DNA of 64,000 nucleotides from CAYOZN01 sp964408455. GTDB lineage: Bacteria; Planctomycetota; Phycisphaerae; UBA1845; UTPLA1. The notes under the pieces were generated by a model, which had not been told where the DNA came from, made no database searches, and saw only the letters and a program-made list of their open reading frames with translations. Shown here in pieces: positions 34,063-42,541 of the stretch. The stretch is taken from NCBI GenBank assembly GCA_964408455.1, contig CAYOZN010000010.1:109808-173807 (forward strand), read 5' to 3'. Each line of letters opens with the position of its first letter. Position 1 is the stretch's first letter. A program made the translations under genes and the position numbers.

Positions 34063-34605
34063 TCAATCGGCAGCGCGGCGGCGCCGGAGCAGAACGCGGT
34101 CTTCTGATGTCAGATAGGTGGCACGGCCGCATTCGGGGCAGCGCGGGCCTTCGACGCCGGTCAGGTTGTAGCCGCAGCCCTTGCAGGCTGCGTCTTCAAA
34201 ATGCCAGCGCAGTGCCTTGTGCGAGACACCCAGCCAGAAGCCGCGGAGTCCAAACTCATCGCGGAAGCGCCGTGCAAGGATGGTGTTGAAGAACAGGACG
34301 GCGACGACGCCGGCGACAGGGGCTGCGATGATCGGCAGCCACACGCCCATCAGCGGCGTGCCTGCGTCGTACAGGGCATGGTAGGCGAACGCGATCGAAT
34401 AGAAGACGCACCAGACCAGCACGAACCACGCCCAGGGCAGCAACTCGGAGACGGTGCCGGTACGCAGCCACGCGAGGCATGTCTGTAACTGCACGAGGAC
34501 GAGCAGATAGAGAAAGATGAGCATGGCACGCTGAGACCGCGCAAGCATCAGGGTTCGCTTCCAGTTGTTCTTGAGGGCAGGCATGACACGATCCATGCGC
34601 GGCAT
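34063..34605 (-). CDS. Membrane protein with C-terminal zinc ribbon
   Basis: 180 aa. Three membrane segments (AMLIFLYLLVLVQLQTCLAW, WAWFVLVWCVFYSIAFAYHA, LPIIAAPVAGVVAVLFFNTI) are followed by a cytosolic C-terminal ribbon CKGCGYNLTGVEGPRCPECG. The CGYNLTG..CPECG sequence recurs in this genome (gene at 36687), so it belongs to a paralogous set. Role unknown. Start codon uncertain (34605, 34596 or 34584). Confidence 0.75.
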   Translation of the reverse strand: MPRMDRVMPALKNNWKRTLMLARSQRAMLIFLYLLVLVQLQTCLAWLRTGTVSELLPWAWFVLVWCVFYSIAFAYHALYDAGTPLMGVWLPIIAAPVAGVVAVLFFNTILARRFRDEFGLRGFWLGVSHKALRWHFEDAACKGCGYNLTGVEGPRCPECGRATYLTSEDRVLLRRRRAAD

Positions 34606-34680
34606 TGTACGCAGTTCGGCGGCAGCAAACGCGAAACTCTCGATTGGTTGCTTTAAGTACAGCGATTTGCATGGGCCCGT

Positions 34681-34710
34681 TCTACACGCCCCTGGCTTCG
34701 CCGCTATACT
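34681..34710 (+). promoter_or_regulatory. Candidate promoter for the UbiD gene
   Basis: TCTACA (34681-34686), 18-base spacer, TATACT (34705-34710). The -10 matches consensus at five positions. The predicted leader to GTG 34751 is about 35 nt. Confidence 0.5.
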
Positions 34711-34750
34711 GCGGGCCGCTTTGAAGACGTGACACCGCGAGGACCCTTTC

Positions 34751-36442
34751 GTGCCTTATCCAGATTTGCAGTCTTTTATTTCAGCCCTCGAAGCCAAGGG
34801 ACAGATCAAGCGCGTGCGCGTGCCGGTCGATCCGGAGCTGGAGATCAGCGAGATTGCCGACCGGATGTCGAAGTCGCCGACGCCGGAAGCCGTAAAAACC
34901 CCCCCCGGCCCCCCCTTGGCAAGGGGGGGAGTGATTGAAAACCCCCCTGGCCACCCCTTGGGGAGGGGGGGAGTTGTGGGCGGGGCGCCGGCGACGGACC
35001 CGGTGCATGGCGGGCTGGGCGGCTATGGGCTGGTGTTCGAGAGCGTGCGCGGCAGTGCCATGCCGGTGGCGATCAATCTGTTCGGCAGCTACGAGCGCGT
35101 GCGGATGGCACTGGGCTGCGAGAGTTTTGAACAGCTGGCCGCGCGGGTGCAGCGGCTGGCGAAGCCCGAGCCGCCGACGACGCTGATGGAGAAGATGAAG
35201 ATGCTGCCCGAGCTGGCGAAGATCGCCGGCTATGCGCCCAAGCGCGTGAAGCGCGGGATGTGCCAGGAGGTGGTGCGCACGGACGATGCCGATCTGTTGG
35301 CACTGCCGATCATCAAGTGCTGGCCGCACGACGGGGGCGCGGACGCGGATGTGATTGAAGGAATGGGAGAGAGGGGTCAGGGGGAAGGGGTAAGGGATAA
35401 GGGTTTGGGGGACGAGGCTCGCGCGCAAGGCGGGGTTCCCGTCGGGCGATATATCACGCTGGGCGGGATCTTTACCACGGCGCCGGATGGGAGCGAGCCG
35501 AACATCGGGATGTATCGCATCCAGGTGACGGGGCCGAAGTCGGCGATCTTTCACTGCCACGTGCATCACGACGGGGCGCGGCATCAGCGGATGTGGGCGG
35601 CCGCGGGGAAGGACATGCCCGTGGCCATCGTGCTGGGCGGCGAGAGCGTGCTGCCCTATGCGGCGACGTGCCCGCTGCCGCCGTCGGTCAGCGAGCTGAT
35701 GTTCGCGGGCTTCCTGAATGAGGGCGGCATCCCGCTGGTGCCGGCGAAGACCGTGCCGCTGGAGGTGCCGGCGAACGCGGAGATCGTCATTGAAGGGTAT
35801 GTGAGTGCCACCGAGACGGCACGTGAGGGTCCCTTCGGCGATCACACGGGCTTTTACAGCCTGGCGGAGATGTATCCCACGCTGCGGGTGACGGCGATCA
35901 CGCACCGCGAGCGGCCGGTCTATCCCACGACGATCGTGGGCCTGCCGCCGATGGAAGATTATGCCCTGGGCAAGGCGACGGAGCGCGTGTTCCTGCCGCT
36001 GCTGCAAATGCTGATTCCCGACATCGTGGACTATCACCTGCCGATGTGGGGGGCCTTTCATAACTTCGCGTTCGTGAAGATCCGCAAGGAGTATGCGTAT
36101 CAGGCGCGGAAGGTGGCCAGCAGCATCTGGGGCGCCGGGCAGATGGCCTTCACCAAGTTCATCGTCATCGTGGACGAGGATGTGAATGTGCACGACGAGC
36201 AGGAGGTGATGTTCCGCGTGGGGGCGAACGTCGATCCGCGGCGGGACACGTTCATCGTGGAGGGTCCGCTGGATGTGCTCGATCATGCTGCGCCCTATTG
36301 CGGCGCGGGCAGCAAGATCGGCATCGACGCGACGCGGAAGATCCCCGGCGAGGGCATCGTCCGCGACTGGCCGAAGGTGCTGCGGATGAGCGAGGAGGTG
36401 AGGCGGCTGGTGGATGGGCGGTGGGGGGAGTACGGGCTGTGA
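34751..36442 (+). CDS. ubiD: UbiD-family prenylated-FMN decarboxylase
   Basis: 563 aa, GTG start. UbiD decarboxylases need prenylated FMN made by UbiX (present at 39919) and act on aromatic or unsaturated acids, for example in quinone synthesis. Signs are DLQSFISALEAKGQIKRVRV, the cofactor/metal region PNIGMYRIQVTGPKSAIFHC, the active-site region VPANAEIVIEGYVSATETAREGPFGDHTGFYS with its Glu residues, and VGLPPMEDYALGKATERVFLP. Two low-complexity insertions break the N-terminal half: residues about 48-74 (C-run/G-run repeats, PPGPPLARGG) and about 204-222 (GERGQGEGVRDKGLGD). The family is normally 450-500 aa. The conserved core appears intact. Confidence 0.93.
   Translation: MPYPDLQSFISALEAKGQIKRVRVPVDPELEISEIADRMSKSPTPEAVKTPPGPPLARGGVIENPPGHPLGRGGVVGGAPATDPVHGGLGGYGLVFESVRGSAMPVAINLFGSYERVRMALGCESFEQLAARVQRLAKPEPPTTLMEKMKMLPELAKIAGYAPKRVKRGMCQEVVRTDDADLLALPIIKCWPHDGGADADVIEGMGERGQGEGVRDKGLGDEARAQGGVPVGRYITLGGIFTTAPDGSEPNIGMYRIQVTGPKSAIFHCHVHHDGARHQRMWAAAGKDMPVAIVLGGESVLPYAATCPLPPSVSELMFAGFLNEGGIPLVPAKTVPLEVPANAEIVIEGYVSATETAREGPFGDHTGFYSLAEMYPTLRVTAITHRERPVYPTTIVGLPPMEDYALGKATERVFLPLLQMLIPDIVDYHLPMWGAFHNFAFVKIRKEYAYQARKVASSIWGAGQMAFTKFIVIVDEDVNVHDEQEVMFRVGANVDPRRDTFIVEGPLDVLDHAAPYCGAGSKIGIDATRKIPGEGIVRDWPKVLRMSEEVRRLVDGRWGEYGL
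34894..34972. repeat. Two C-run/G-run hairpin elements inside the UbiD gene
   Basis: First copy 34894-34930: A-run, seven C, GG, seven C, TTGGCAA, seven G. This is the inverted form of the element in miaB (19487-19517). A diverged second copy follows at 34937-34972. Together they add about 27 in-frame codons (PPGPPLARGG, PPGHPLGRGG). Confidence 0.88.
35360..35412. repeat. G-rich low-complexity insertion inside the UbiD gene
   Basis: The stretch AGGAATGGGAGAGAGGGGTC and the G-runs after it have many G3-G5 runs and encode a Gly/Glu/Arg-rich loop of about 18 residues where UbiD proteins have none. It has the G-run spacing of a possible G-quadruplex. It is a different sequence from the C-run/G-run element upstream. 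Confidence 0.6.
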
Positions 36443-36531
36443 ACAACAACGCTGATCGTTATAGAACAGTTCATCGCGAAGAAAACTAAAATGAAGGGGC
36501 CCGTCAGGATCGCCGGCAGAGTATGATTTTC

Positions 36532-36556
36532 GACATGCAAAGGCAGTTTGCATGTC
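36532..36556. promoter_or_regulatory. Perfect inverted repeat between ubiD and the zinc-ribbon gene
   Basis: GACATGCAAA-GGCAG-TTTGCATGTC: two 10-bp arms around a 5-base centre. Without a T-tract it looks more like an operator or protein site than a terminator. It is 130 bases upstream of the next gene. Confidence 0.5.
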
Positions 36557-36686
36557 TTGCTGGTAAACGACACATGCCCCGATGCCTCGTATCGTCTCTT
36601 TCGGTCCACATGATGATGAGCCGCTCAGCAAACTCGCGATGAATGCGACATGGCGGTCGGCTCCATTCACTGGTGACGTGCACCGC

Positions 36687-37226
36687 ATGAATGAGCAGGG
36701 AGACAATGAAGTTCGGGCGCCGAGAATCGAACTGATCGGCGACAATTCGATGGCGAAGGAAAAGGCGTGGGCCGCCTCGCCGCCGCAGGATGCGTCCAGC
36801 GGCGACTACGGCTTGCCGGTGCCGCAGAACCCGCCGCACGTCTGTCCGGCCTGCGAGTACAACCTGACGGGGCTGACATCGCGGCGGTGCCCCGAGTGCG
36901 GCACGCCCTTCACGCTGATCGAGGCGCGACGGGCGGCGCGCAGGAATGAACCCATCGAGATCGAAGATCGCCGGGCCCAGCGCTGGCAGCAGGCGGGCCT
37001 GATCGCCGGCTGGGCGCTGATGGCCGCCGCCATCGCCGCGCCGATGATCGCCTCCCGAGCCATCGATCGATGGGGTCTCTTCGGCCGAACCGTGATCGTG
37101 CTGATGTGCCTGTCCGGCGCCTGGATGTACACCGCGTATCGGCACAGGACGCTGGCCGAGGCGGTGTTCCTTGCTGGCGCGGCAAGCGCGATGATTTCAG
37201 GGTTTTTTGTTTATCTGCGCTGGTGA
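36687..37226 (+). CDS. Zinc-ribbon membrane protein of unknown function
   Basis: 179 aa. A ribbon CPACEYNLTGLTSRRCPECG at about residues 53-72 is followed by a basic linker and three membrane segments (AGLIAGWALMAAAIAAPMIA, TVIVLMCLSGAWMYTAY, AVFLAGAASAMISGFFVYL). It is a paralogue of the gene at 34063, with the ribbon at the other end. The start is uncertain (ATG 36687 or 36750). It sits between ubiD and ubiE homologues but has no known link to quinones. Confidence 0.7.
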   Translation: MNEQGDNEVRAPRIELIGDNSMAKEKAWAASPPQDASSGDYGLPVPQNPPHVCPACEYNLTGLTSRRCPECGTPFTLIEARRAARRNEPIEIEDRRAQRWQQAGLIAGWALMAAAIAAPMIASRAIDRWGLFGRTVIVLMCLSGAWMYTAYRHRTLAEAVFLAGAASAMISGFFVYLRW

Positions 37227-37263
37227 TGCAGCCCTGTTCGTGAGGCGGCCGGCAGCCACTACA

Positions 37264-38040
37264 ATGGCGCAAATGAGCACGGCTGCCGAACAGGCCCTGT
37301 GGGACGAGCAGAAGCTGCGCGCACCGCACCAGCAACCCGACAAATCCCGGCGGGTGCGGGCGATGTTCGATCAGATCGCGCCGACGTACGAGCTGGTCAA
37401 TCGCGTGCTCTCCGGCGGCCGGGATGCATCGTGGCGGCGGAAGGCCGTGGCGATGGCACGGGTGAGGCCGGACGATGCCGTGCTCGATCTGGCCTGCGGC
37501 ACGGGGGATTTGACGCGGGCGTTCGCCGAGGCAGGCCCGGCGTCGGTCGTCGGTGGCGACTTTGCCGAGAACATGCTGGCCCTGGCGGCCGGCCGCGGCG
37601 CCGCGGGCACGCGCTGGTGCCGGGCCGATGCCCTGAGCCTGCCCTTCGCCGATGCGAGCTTCACCATCGTGAGCTGTGCCTTCGGCGTGCGGAATTTTCA
37701 GGAGCTGGACCGCGGGCTCCGCGAGATGCACCGCGTGCTGGCCCCGGGCGGCCGCGCCATCATTCTCGAATTCACCACGCCGCGATCGCGCGCATTCAGC
37801 GCGCTATACGGGTTCTACTTTCGTCGCGTGCTTCCGCGGCTTGCCCGGATGATCAGCCGCGATCGAACCGGCGCTTACGACTATCTACCCGAATCGGTGG
37901 CGAGCTTTCTGGATGCGCCGGCGATGGCCGCCGCCCTCGGCAGCGCCGGTTTTGATTCGGTCGAATATCGGCCGCTGACCCTCGGCATCGTGACGTTGTA
38001 CCTTGCGCGAAAGCGGCTGCCAACCGGGGGCCTGCGATGA
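37264..38040 (+). CDS. ubiE: Demethylmenaquinone/ubiquinone C-methyltransferase (UbiE/MenG)
   Basis: 258 aa. This SAM-dependent enzyme methylates the quinone ring late in menaquinone or ubiquinone synthesis. Signs are RVRAMFDQIAPTYELVNRVLSGGRD at the N-terminus, motif I LDLACGTGDLTRAFAE, the conserved CAFGVRNFQELDRGLREMHRVLAPGG and the C-terminal YRPLTLGIVTLYLARK (usual form NLTGGIVAxHxG). ATG 37264 is used; there is no Shine-Dalgarno of note. The stop overlaps the next ATG by 4 nt. With UbiD and UbiX nearby it marks a quinone gene cluster. Confidence 0.93.
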   Translation: MAQMSTAAEQALWDEQKLRAPHQQPDKSRRVRAMFDQIAPTYELVNRVLSGGRDASWRRKAVAMARVRPDDAVLDLACGTGDLTRAFAEAGPASVVGGDFAENMLALAAGRGAAGTRWCRADALSLPFADASFTIVSCAFGVRNFQELDRGLREMHRVLAPGGRAIILEFTTPRSRAFSALYGFYFRRVLPRLARMISRDRTGAYDYLPESVASFLDAPAMAAALGSAGFDSVEYRPLTLGIVTLYLARKRLPTGGLR

Positions 38041-39881
38041 GCGAGGCGGTCAACAACCAGCAGATCGTGGACGTGTGGTCGCGCACGGCCCGCAAGTACC
38101 GCGTGCGCGCCGTGCTGATGCTGATCGTGCTGGCGGCGCTGTTTGCCGGGCTCTGTTGCTTCACCTTCTGGCTGCGCACGGGTGAGTTCGTGCCCTGGCG
38201 GCATCCCGGTTACTGGTCGCTCATGGGCCAGTCATTCATGCCCGTCGGTGCGAACCAGATCACGCTGACCGATTTTCTTTCCAGCCCGATCCCGGTGCAG
38301 GAGGTTCCCATTCACGCGGTCATCATGGGGCTGCAGTTTGCGTCGCTGTGTTCGGTGCCGGTGTTGATCACGATCCTCTACCGGCTGCCATTGGCGACCG
38401 GATTCGCGGCAATGGTGCTCTTTCTGGCGGCGATGCCGTGGCTCGGCATCACGATCTTTGTCGGCTGCGTGCTGACGCGGCTGGGCCTGGCGAAGTTTTC
38501 CTTCCGCTACGCGTCGGCCCTGATCGGCCTGATACCGATCGCGTTGTATTTTGTCATGGCCTCGTGGGAGCCGGCGGGATCTTCCTCCCGGATCATCCAC
38601 CAGCGGGCCCTGATCTATGCTCCCTGGGTGCTTGCACTGCTGGGCTCGTGCGTCATTTGCGCCGTGGCCATCGCGATCGCCAAGCTGATCGCCTACCGGC
38701 CGGGCGGCATTCCGCCGGTGCTGGCAATGCTGTTCATCGCGCCGGTGTGGCTCTTTAACGCGTACGTCGGCCGCGACGAGCTTGCCTACCGGCTGCTGGT
38801 GCGCGAGATCGGACCGGGAAGTTCGTCGGTGTTCGCCTCGGTTGATGTCGGCGGCATGGCTCACGAGCAGACGATCAGCGAGTGGCGTGATATCCAGGGC
38901 ACGCCGTATGAGCAGTACTACCAGAAAGTGTTCGATCAGAAGCGGGACGACGTCCTGGCCGAGGCCGAGAGCAAGCGGCAGGCCGCGATCGAGCGATGCT
39001 CCCGCTTCATCGAGCAGTTTCCCCGGTCACGCTATATTCCTTACGTGCTGTTCCTCAAGGGGCGTGCCCTGGATTGCCGCGTGAACGACTCGCGGCTTCA
39101 GCGCGACGAGCGTCTGGAGTTTCGATTTGAATTGCCCGGCGAGGCGTCGCGGCAGACGTGGCGCGAGCTGCTCGAACTCTTTCCCGAAGTCGATGTCAGT
39201 ATGATGGCCCTGATGAACCTCGGCATTCTTGCGGCCGAAGACGGCGACTTTGACAAGGCGATCGAACGCCTCGAACGCGTCGAGCGGCGGATCGATGCCG
39301 CACATGCCGCGGCCCAGCCACTCAGCGCGGACGCCACCATCGTTGACTCGGTCTTTACGCGGGCCTCGCCGCTCGCCGGTCTCGGAATCGACCAGAACGT
39401 GCTGGCCGCGCAGGCCCGCCGACTGCGCGAGATGCTGACTGCGTGCAAGGATGACGCCGCGCGGCCGACGCGCGAGGTTTTCGGCATTCGCGAAACAGAG
39501 CCCGAAGCGCCGGTGCATCCCGCCGCCGTTCTGATGAGTCTGGATGATTCATCCACCTGCTATCGCGCGAACCTGGAGGGCATCGTGGCGGCATTCCCCG
39601 ATTCCCGCACCGCCGGTTACGTGCGCATTCGCCTGGCACAGATGGAACCGGCGGTGTCGCGCCGCATATTGCGGCTGCGCACGCTGGCAGAGTCGCTGGC
39701 CGGCACGCCGCCAAGCGCCGAGGCGCGATTCGCCCTTGCCGACGCCCTTCAGGAAGATTCGCTGCTGGATGAAGCCCGGTCCGTGCTGGACGACCTGGTC
39801 GAGGCGCATCCTTCCAGCATCTGGGCCGAAGAGGCTCGCAAGCGCCTGACGGCCCTGTCGGTGCTGCAAACGGCGGAATGA
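38037..39881 (+). CDS. Large membrane protein with helical-repeat C-terminus, unknown function
   Basis: 614 aa, ATGA overlap with ubiE. The N-terminal half has about six membrane segments (AVLMLIVLAALFAGLCCFTFW, HAVIMGLQFASLCSVPVLITIL, GFAAMVLFLAAMPWLGITIFV, ASALIGLIPIALYFVMA, APWVLALLGSCVICAVAIAI, VLAMLFIAPVWLFNAYV). From about residue 300 it is soluble and helical with TPR-like units (MALMNLGILAAEDGDFDKAI, RFALADALQEDSLLDEARSV). I do not recognise the family. It lies between ubiE and ubiX in one transcription unit. Confidence 0.75.
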   Translation: MSEAVNNQQIVDVWSRTARKYRVRAVLMLIVLAALFAGLCCFTFWLRTGEFVPWRHPGYWSLMGQSFMPVGANQITLTDFLSSPIPVQEVPIHAVIMGLQFASLCSVPVLITILYRLPLATGFAAMVLFLAAMPWLGITIFVGCVLTRLGLAKFSFRYASALIGLIPIALYFVMASWEPAGSSSRIIHQRALIYAPWVLALLGSCVICAVAIAIAKLIAYRPGGIPPVLAMLFIAPVWLFNAYVGRDELAYRLLVREIGPGSSSVFASVDVGGMAHEQTISEWRDIQGTPYEQYYQKVFDQKRDDVLAEAESKRQAAIERCSRFIEQFPRSRYIPYVLFLKGRALDCRVNDSRLQRDERLEFRFELPGEASRQTWRELLELFPEVDVSMMALMNLGILAAEDGDFDKAIERLERVERRIDAAHAAAQPLSADATIVDSVFTRASPLAGLGIDQNVLAAQARRLREMLTACKDDAARPTREVFGIRETEPEAPVHPAAVLMSLDDSSTCYRANLEGIVAAFPDSRTAGYVRIRLAQMEPAVSRRILRLRTLAESLAGTPPSAEARFALADALQEDSLLDEARSVLDDLVEAHPSSIWAEEARKRLTALSVLQTAE

Positions 39882-39918
39882 CGCGGCGAAGGACGATTCC
39901 TTCGCACATGGGGACCTC

Positions 39919-40542
39919 ATGGAAAAACGCATCGTGGTGGCGATCACAGGGGCAAGCGGCGCCGCGTATGCGCGGCGACTGCTGGAGTGTCTTGCCCGCG
40001 GCGGCGCGCACGTTGACTTGATCATCTCGCCATATGGCCGGCGGCTGTTTCTGGATGAGCTGAACGTTGCCGATGCCACGCCGCGCAACCTGATCGGTGA
40101 GTCGCTCGCGGCCCGCGTCGAAGAACACCCCTATCGCGACGTCGGCGACCGCCTGGCGTCGGGCTCATATCTGACGCATGCCATGATCATCTGCCCATGC
40201 AGCAGCAATACGCTCGGCGAAGTGGCATCCGGCCTCGGCGGTAATCTCATCGCCCGGGCGGCGGCGGTTCATCTGAAGGAGGCTCGCCGGCTCGTGGTCG
40301 TGCCGCGCGAGATGCCGGTCTCGCAGATCGAGCTGGAGAACATGCTGCGCATTTCCCGTGCCGGCGGCATCATCTGTCCAGCCGCGCCGGGGTTCTACAT
40401 GTTGCCGCAGAAGTTGGACGATCTGGTCGATTTCGTCGCCGGGAAATTGTGCGATCTGGTCGGCGTTCCCCACGGGCTGAACACGCGCTGGGCCGCCGGG
40501 TCCTCATCGCCTGCGCCGGACGAGAGTGCGCCGGCCGATTGA
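39919..40542 (+). CDS. ubiX: Flavin prenyltransferase UbiX
   Basis: 207 aa. UbiX makes prenylated FMN for UbiD decarboxylases from FMN and dimethylallyl phosphate. Signs are the FMN-binding start IVVAITGASGAAYARRLL, IICPCSSNTLGEVASGLGGNLIARAA, VVPREMPVSQIELENML and the AAPGFYMLPQ segment. The last 15 residues form a short disordered tail. It provides the cofactor for the UbiD protein encoded 3.5 kb upstream. Convergent with the helicase gene, 8 bases apart. Confidence 0.96.
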   Translation: MEKRIVVAITGASGAAYARRLLECLARGGAHVDLIISPYGRRLFLDELNVADATPRNLIGESLAARVEEHPYRDVGDRLASGSYLTHAMIICPCSSNTLGEVASGLGGNLIARAAAVHLKEARRLVVVPREMPVSQIELENMLRISRAGGIICPAAPGFYMLPQKLDDLVDFVAGKLCDLVGVPHGLNTRWAAGSSSPAPDESAPAD

Positions 40543-40550
40543 GCGTGGCA

Positions 40551-41837
40551 TCAGAATCGCCGCTTGCGGGGGGGGCTCTTGCCGCGCAGGCTGCGGGCCA
40601 TGGAATCCGCAGGGGGCGCTGGCGTTTTCGGGGCATGGCCGGCGGCGACCGGGGTGTGCTGCGCCGGTTCGGGTCGGGCACGGTCGGCGAACGTCTGGGC
40701 GCCATCGAAGCCCTCCACCTCCAGCCGCTCCAGTTCGCGATTGACCAGCATCTCGACGTCGGTCAGCCGTGCTCCTTCTTCCCTGGTGACAAAGGTGACG
40801 GCCTTGCCGCTGGCGCCCATGCGGGCCGTTCGGCCGATGCGGTGGACGTACACCTCGATATCCTCGGGCATGTCAAAGTTGATGATGTGCGTGATGCCCT
40901 GGACGTCGATGCCGCGGCTGGCCAGATCGGTGGCCACGAGTATGGGAATGTGGTGCTTGCGGAACCGCTCCATGATGCGCTCCCGCTTTTCCTGCACCAG
41001 ATCGCCGTGGATTTCGCGGGCTTCTATTCCGGCGGCATGAAGGCGCTTGGCCAGTTTTCTCGCACCGTGCTTGGTGCGCGTGAAGATGATCGCCAGCGTT
41101 GGCTTCTCTTGCGCGAGTAGCGCCCGGAGGAGACGGAACTTGTCCTCCTGCTCGACGACGCAGTAGTACTGCGATACGTCCGACACCGTGATCTGGTCCT
41201 GCGAGACGTTGATTTCGGCCGCGTCGCGCATGAACTGTCGTGCCAGGCGCTTGACATCATCGCTGAGCGTCGCCGAGACAAAAATCGTCTGGTGCTCGCA
41301 GGTAATCTTGCCGAGGATCTTGCGGATGTCGTCGCGAAAGCCGATGTCGAGCATCCGATCGACTTCATCGAGAACCGCGAGGCGGACCTCGTTGAAGTGA
41401 ATCACGCCGCGACTGAGCATGTCCATGACGCGGCCCGGCGTGCCGACGATCACGTGCGGCCGCTTGCCCAGCTGGGCGATCTGTCCCTTGATGCGCGTTC
41501 CCCCATATACCGGCACGCAGTGAATGTTGAGGTGCTTGGCAAGGCGTCGCATTTCGCCAAGCACCTGCACCGCCAATTCGCGCGTCGGCGTCAGCACCAC
41601 GGCCTGAAGGCGAGCCTCCGGGTCGATGCGCTGAAGCACCGGTATCGAAAAGGCCGCGGTCTTGCCAGTGCCGGTTCGCGCCTGACCGAGCACGTCGCGT
41701 CCCGACAGCGCAAGCGGGATCAGCTCGGCCTGGATCGGCGAGGGCTCCTGGTAACCAATGGCCGTGAGGGCGCGAAGAATGGGAGGTTCTATGCCAAGTT
41801 CGGCAAACGCTTTAGGAAATTCGGGATGACGATGCAT
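40551..41837 (-). CDS. DEAD-box-type ATP-dependent RNA helicase (DEVD variant)
   Basis: 428 aa. Motifs in order: F-group and Q motif (FPKAFAELGIEPPILRALTAIGYQEPSPIQ), ARTGTGKT (I), PTRELA (Ia), TPGR (Ib), DEVD (II, in place of DEAD), SAT (III), IIFTRTK (IV), ATDLASRGIDVQ (V) and HRIGRTAR (VI). It unwinds RNA duplexes, probably in ribosome assembly or mRNA turnover, like RhlE/CshA. The C-terminus is a short basic Arg/Lys tail (SLRGKSPPRKRRF) for RNA binding. ATG 41837 is chosen over TTG 41849. A promoter-like sequence lies at 41899-41927. Confidence 0.95.
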   Translation of the reverse strand: MHRHPEFPKAFAELGIEPPILRALTAIGYQEPSPIQAELIPLALSGRDVLGQARTGTGKTAAFSIPVLQRIDPEARLQAVVLTPTRELAVQVLGEMRRLAKHLNIHCVPVYGGTRIKGQIAQLGKRPHVIVGTPGRVMDMLSRGVIHFNEVRLAVLDEVDRMLDIGFRDDIRKILGKITCEHQTIFVSATLSDDVKRLARQFMRDAAEINVSQDQITVSDVSQYYCVVEQEDKFRLLRALLAQEKPTLAIIFTRTKHGARKLAKRLHAAGIEAREIHGDLVQEKRERIMERFRKHHIPILVATDLASRGIDVQGITHIINFDMPEDIEVYVHRIGRTARMGASGKAVTFVTREEGARLTDVEMLVNRELERLEVEGFDGAQTFADRARPEPAQHTPVAAGHAPKTPAPPADSMARSLRGKSPPRKRRF

Positions 41838-41898
41838 GAGGCGGCACAACTACTCCTGTTGAGCGGCGGTCCGGATGGATAACCGCCACGGCGCGAAA

Positions 41899-41927
41899 AT
41901 GATAGGTTCTGCGGACCGCCCGTACAA
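41899..41927 (-). promoter_or_regulatory. Candidate promoter for the RNA helicase
   Basis: On the minus strand TTGTAC (complement of 41922-41927), 17-base spacer, TATCAT (complement of 41899-41904). The start codon is about 60 bases downstream. Confidence 0.45.
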
Positions 41928-42097
41928 GGCAAGAAGCCGCGACAGCCCGGCGGAGGTCAACATTCCACGAGCCAGTGGCCGGATTTGCCGCGCCCGCGGC
42001 GATAAACCGGCCTGCCGGCGGCCTTACCGGACCGGCATGCCTGTCCTATTGGCCTTTTTCGCAGGTGCGGGCATATCGTCATTCGGAGGATCGCCGA

Positions 42098-42493
42098 ATG
42101 GGGGACTCGCATAGCAACAACTTCGAATCCGCACTCGATCGCCACCTGCCGCCGCGGGAACAACGCATGCGCGCGATGAGCCGGCGCGTGTTCCGCGAGA
42201 TGGTCAAGGACGAAATCTGCGATCGGCCGCTCGGCTGGCGACGGCGGCGGCAATACCTTGCCTACGCCGCCAGGCTGAATATCGATCCCTTCGAGGCTCG
42301 CCTTCTCATTCGCGGCGTCGAGTACGAGTGCGGTCACGTCAAACCGGCGGCCATGGAAAATCCCCGCGCCGCCATCGAAGCCGAGTACCTGGCCACGTTC
42401 GAGGGCCAGGAAAGCACGATCGACCGACTCATGCTGGTTCCGGCCATGGCCGCCGGAATGCTGCTGGTCACGTGGCTTCTGGTCGCCGAATAA
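42098..42493 (+). CDS. Small membrane-anchored protein of unknown function
   Basis: 131 aa from ATG 42098, which has GGAGG at ideal spacing. The N-terminal part is charged and helical (ALDRHLPPREQRMRAMSRRV, RRRRQYLAYAARLNIDPFEA), resembling DNA- or protein-binding helices, and the C-terminus is one membrane helix (LMLVPAMAAGMLLVTWLLVA). This tail-anchored layout suggests a cytosolic domain at the membrane. No family recognised. It is divergent from the helicase gene. Confidence 0.7.
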   Translation: MGDSHSNNFESALDRHLPPREQRMRAMSRRVFREMVKDEICDRPLGWRRRRQYLAYAARLNIDPFEARLLIRGVEYECGHVKPAAMENPRAAIEAEYLATFEGQESTIDRLMLVPAMAAGMLLVTWLLVAE

Positions 42494-42541
42494 ATCCCGT
42501 CGATTTGCCCGGTCGCCCGGACCGATCTATGCTGTTCATCC

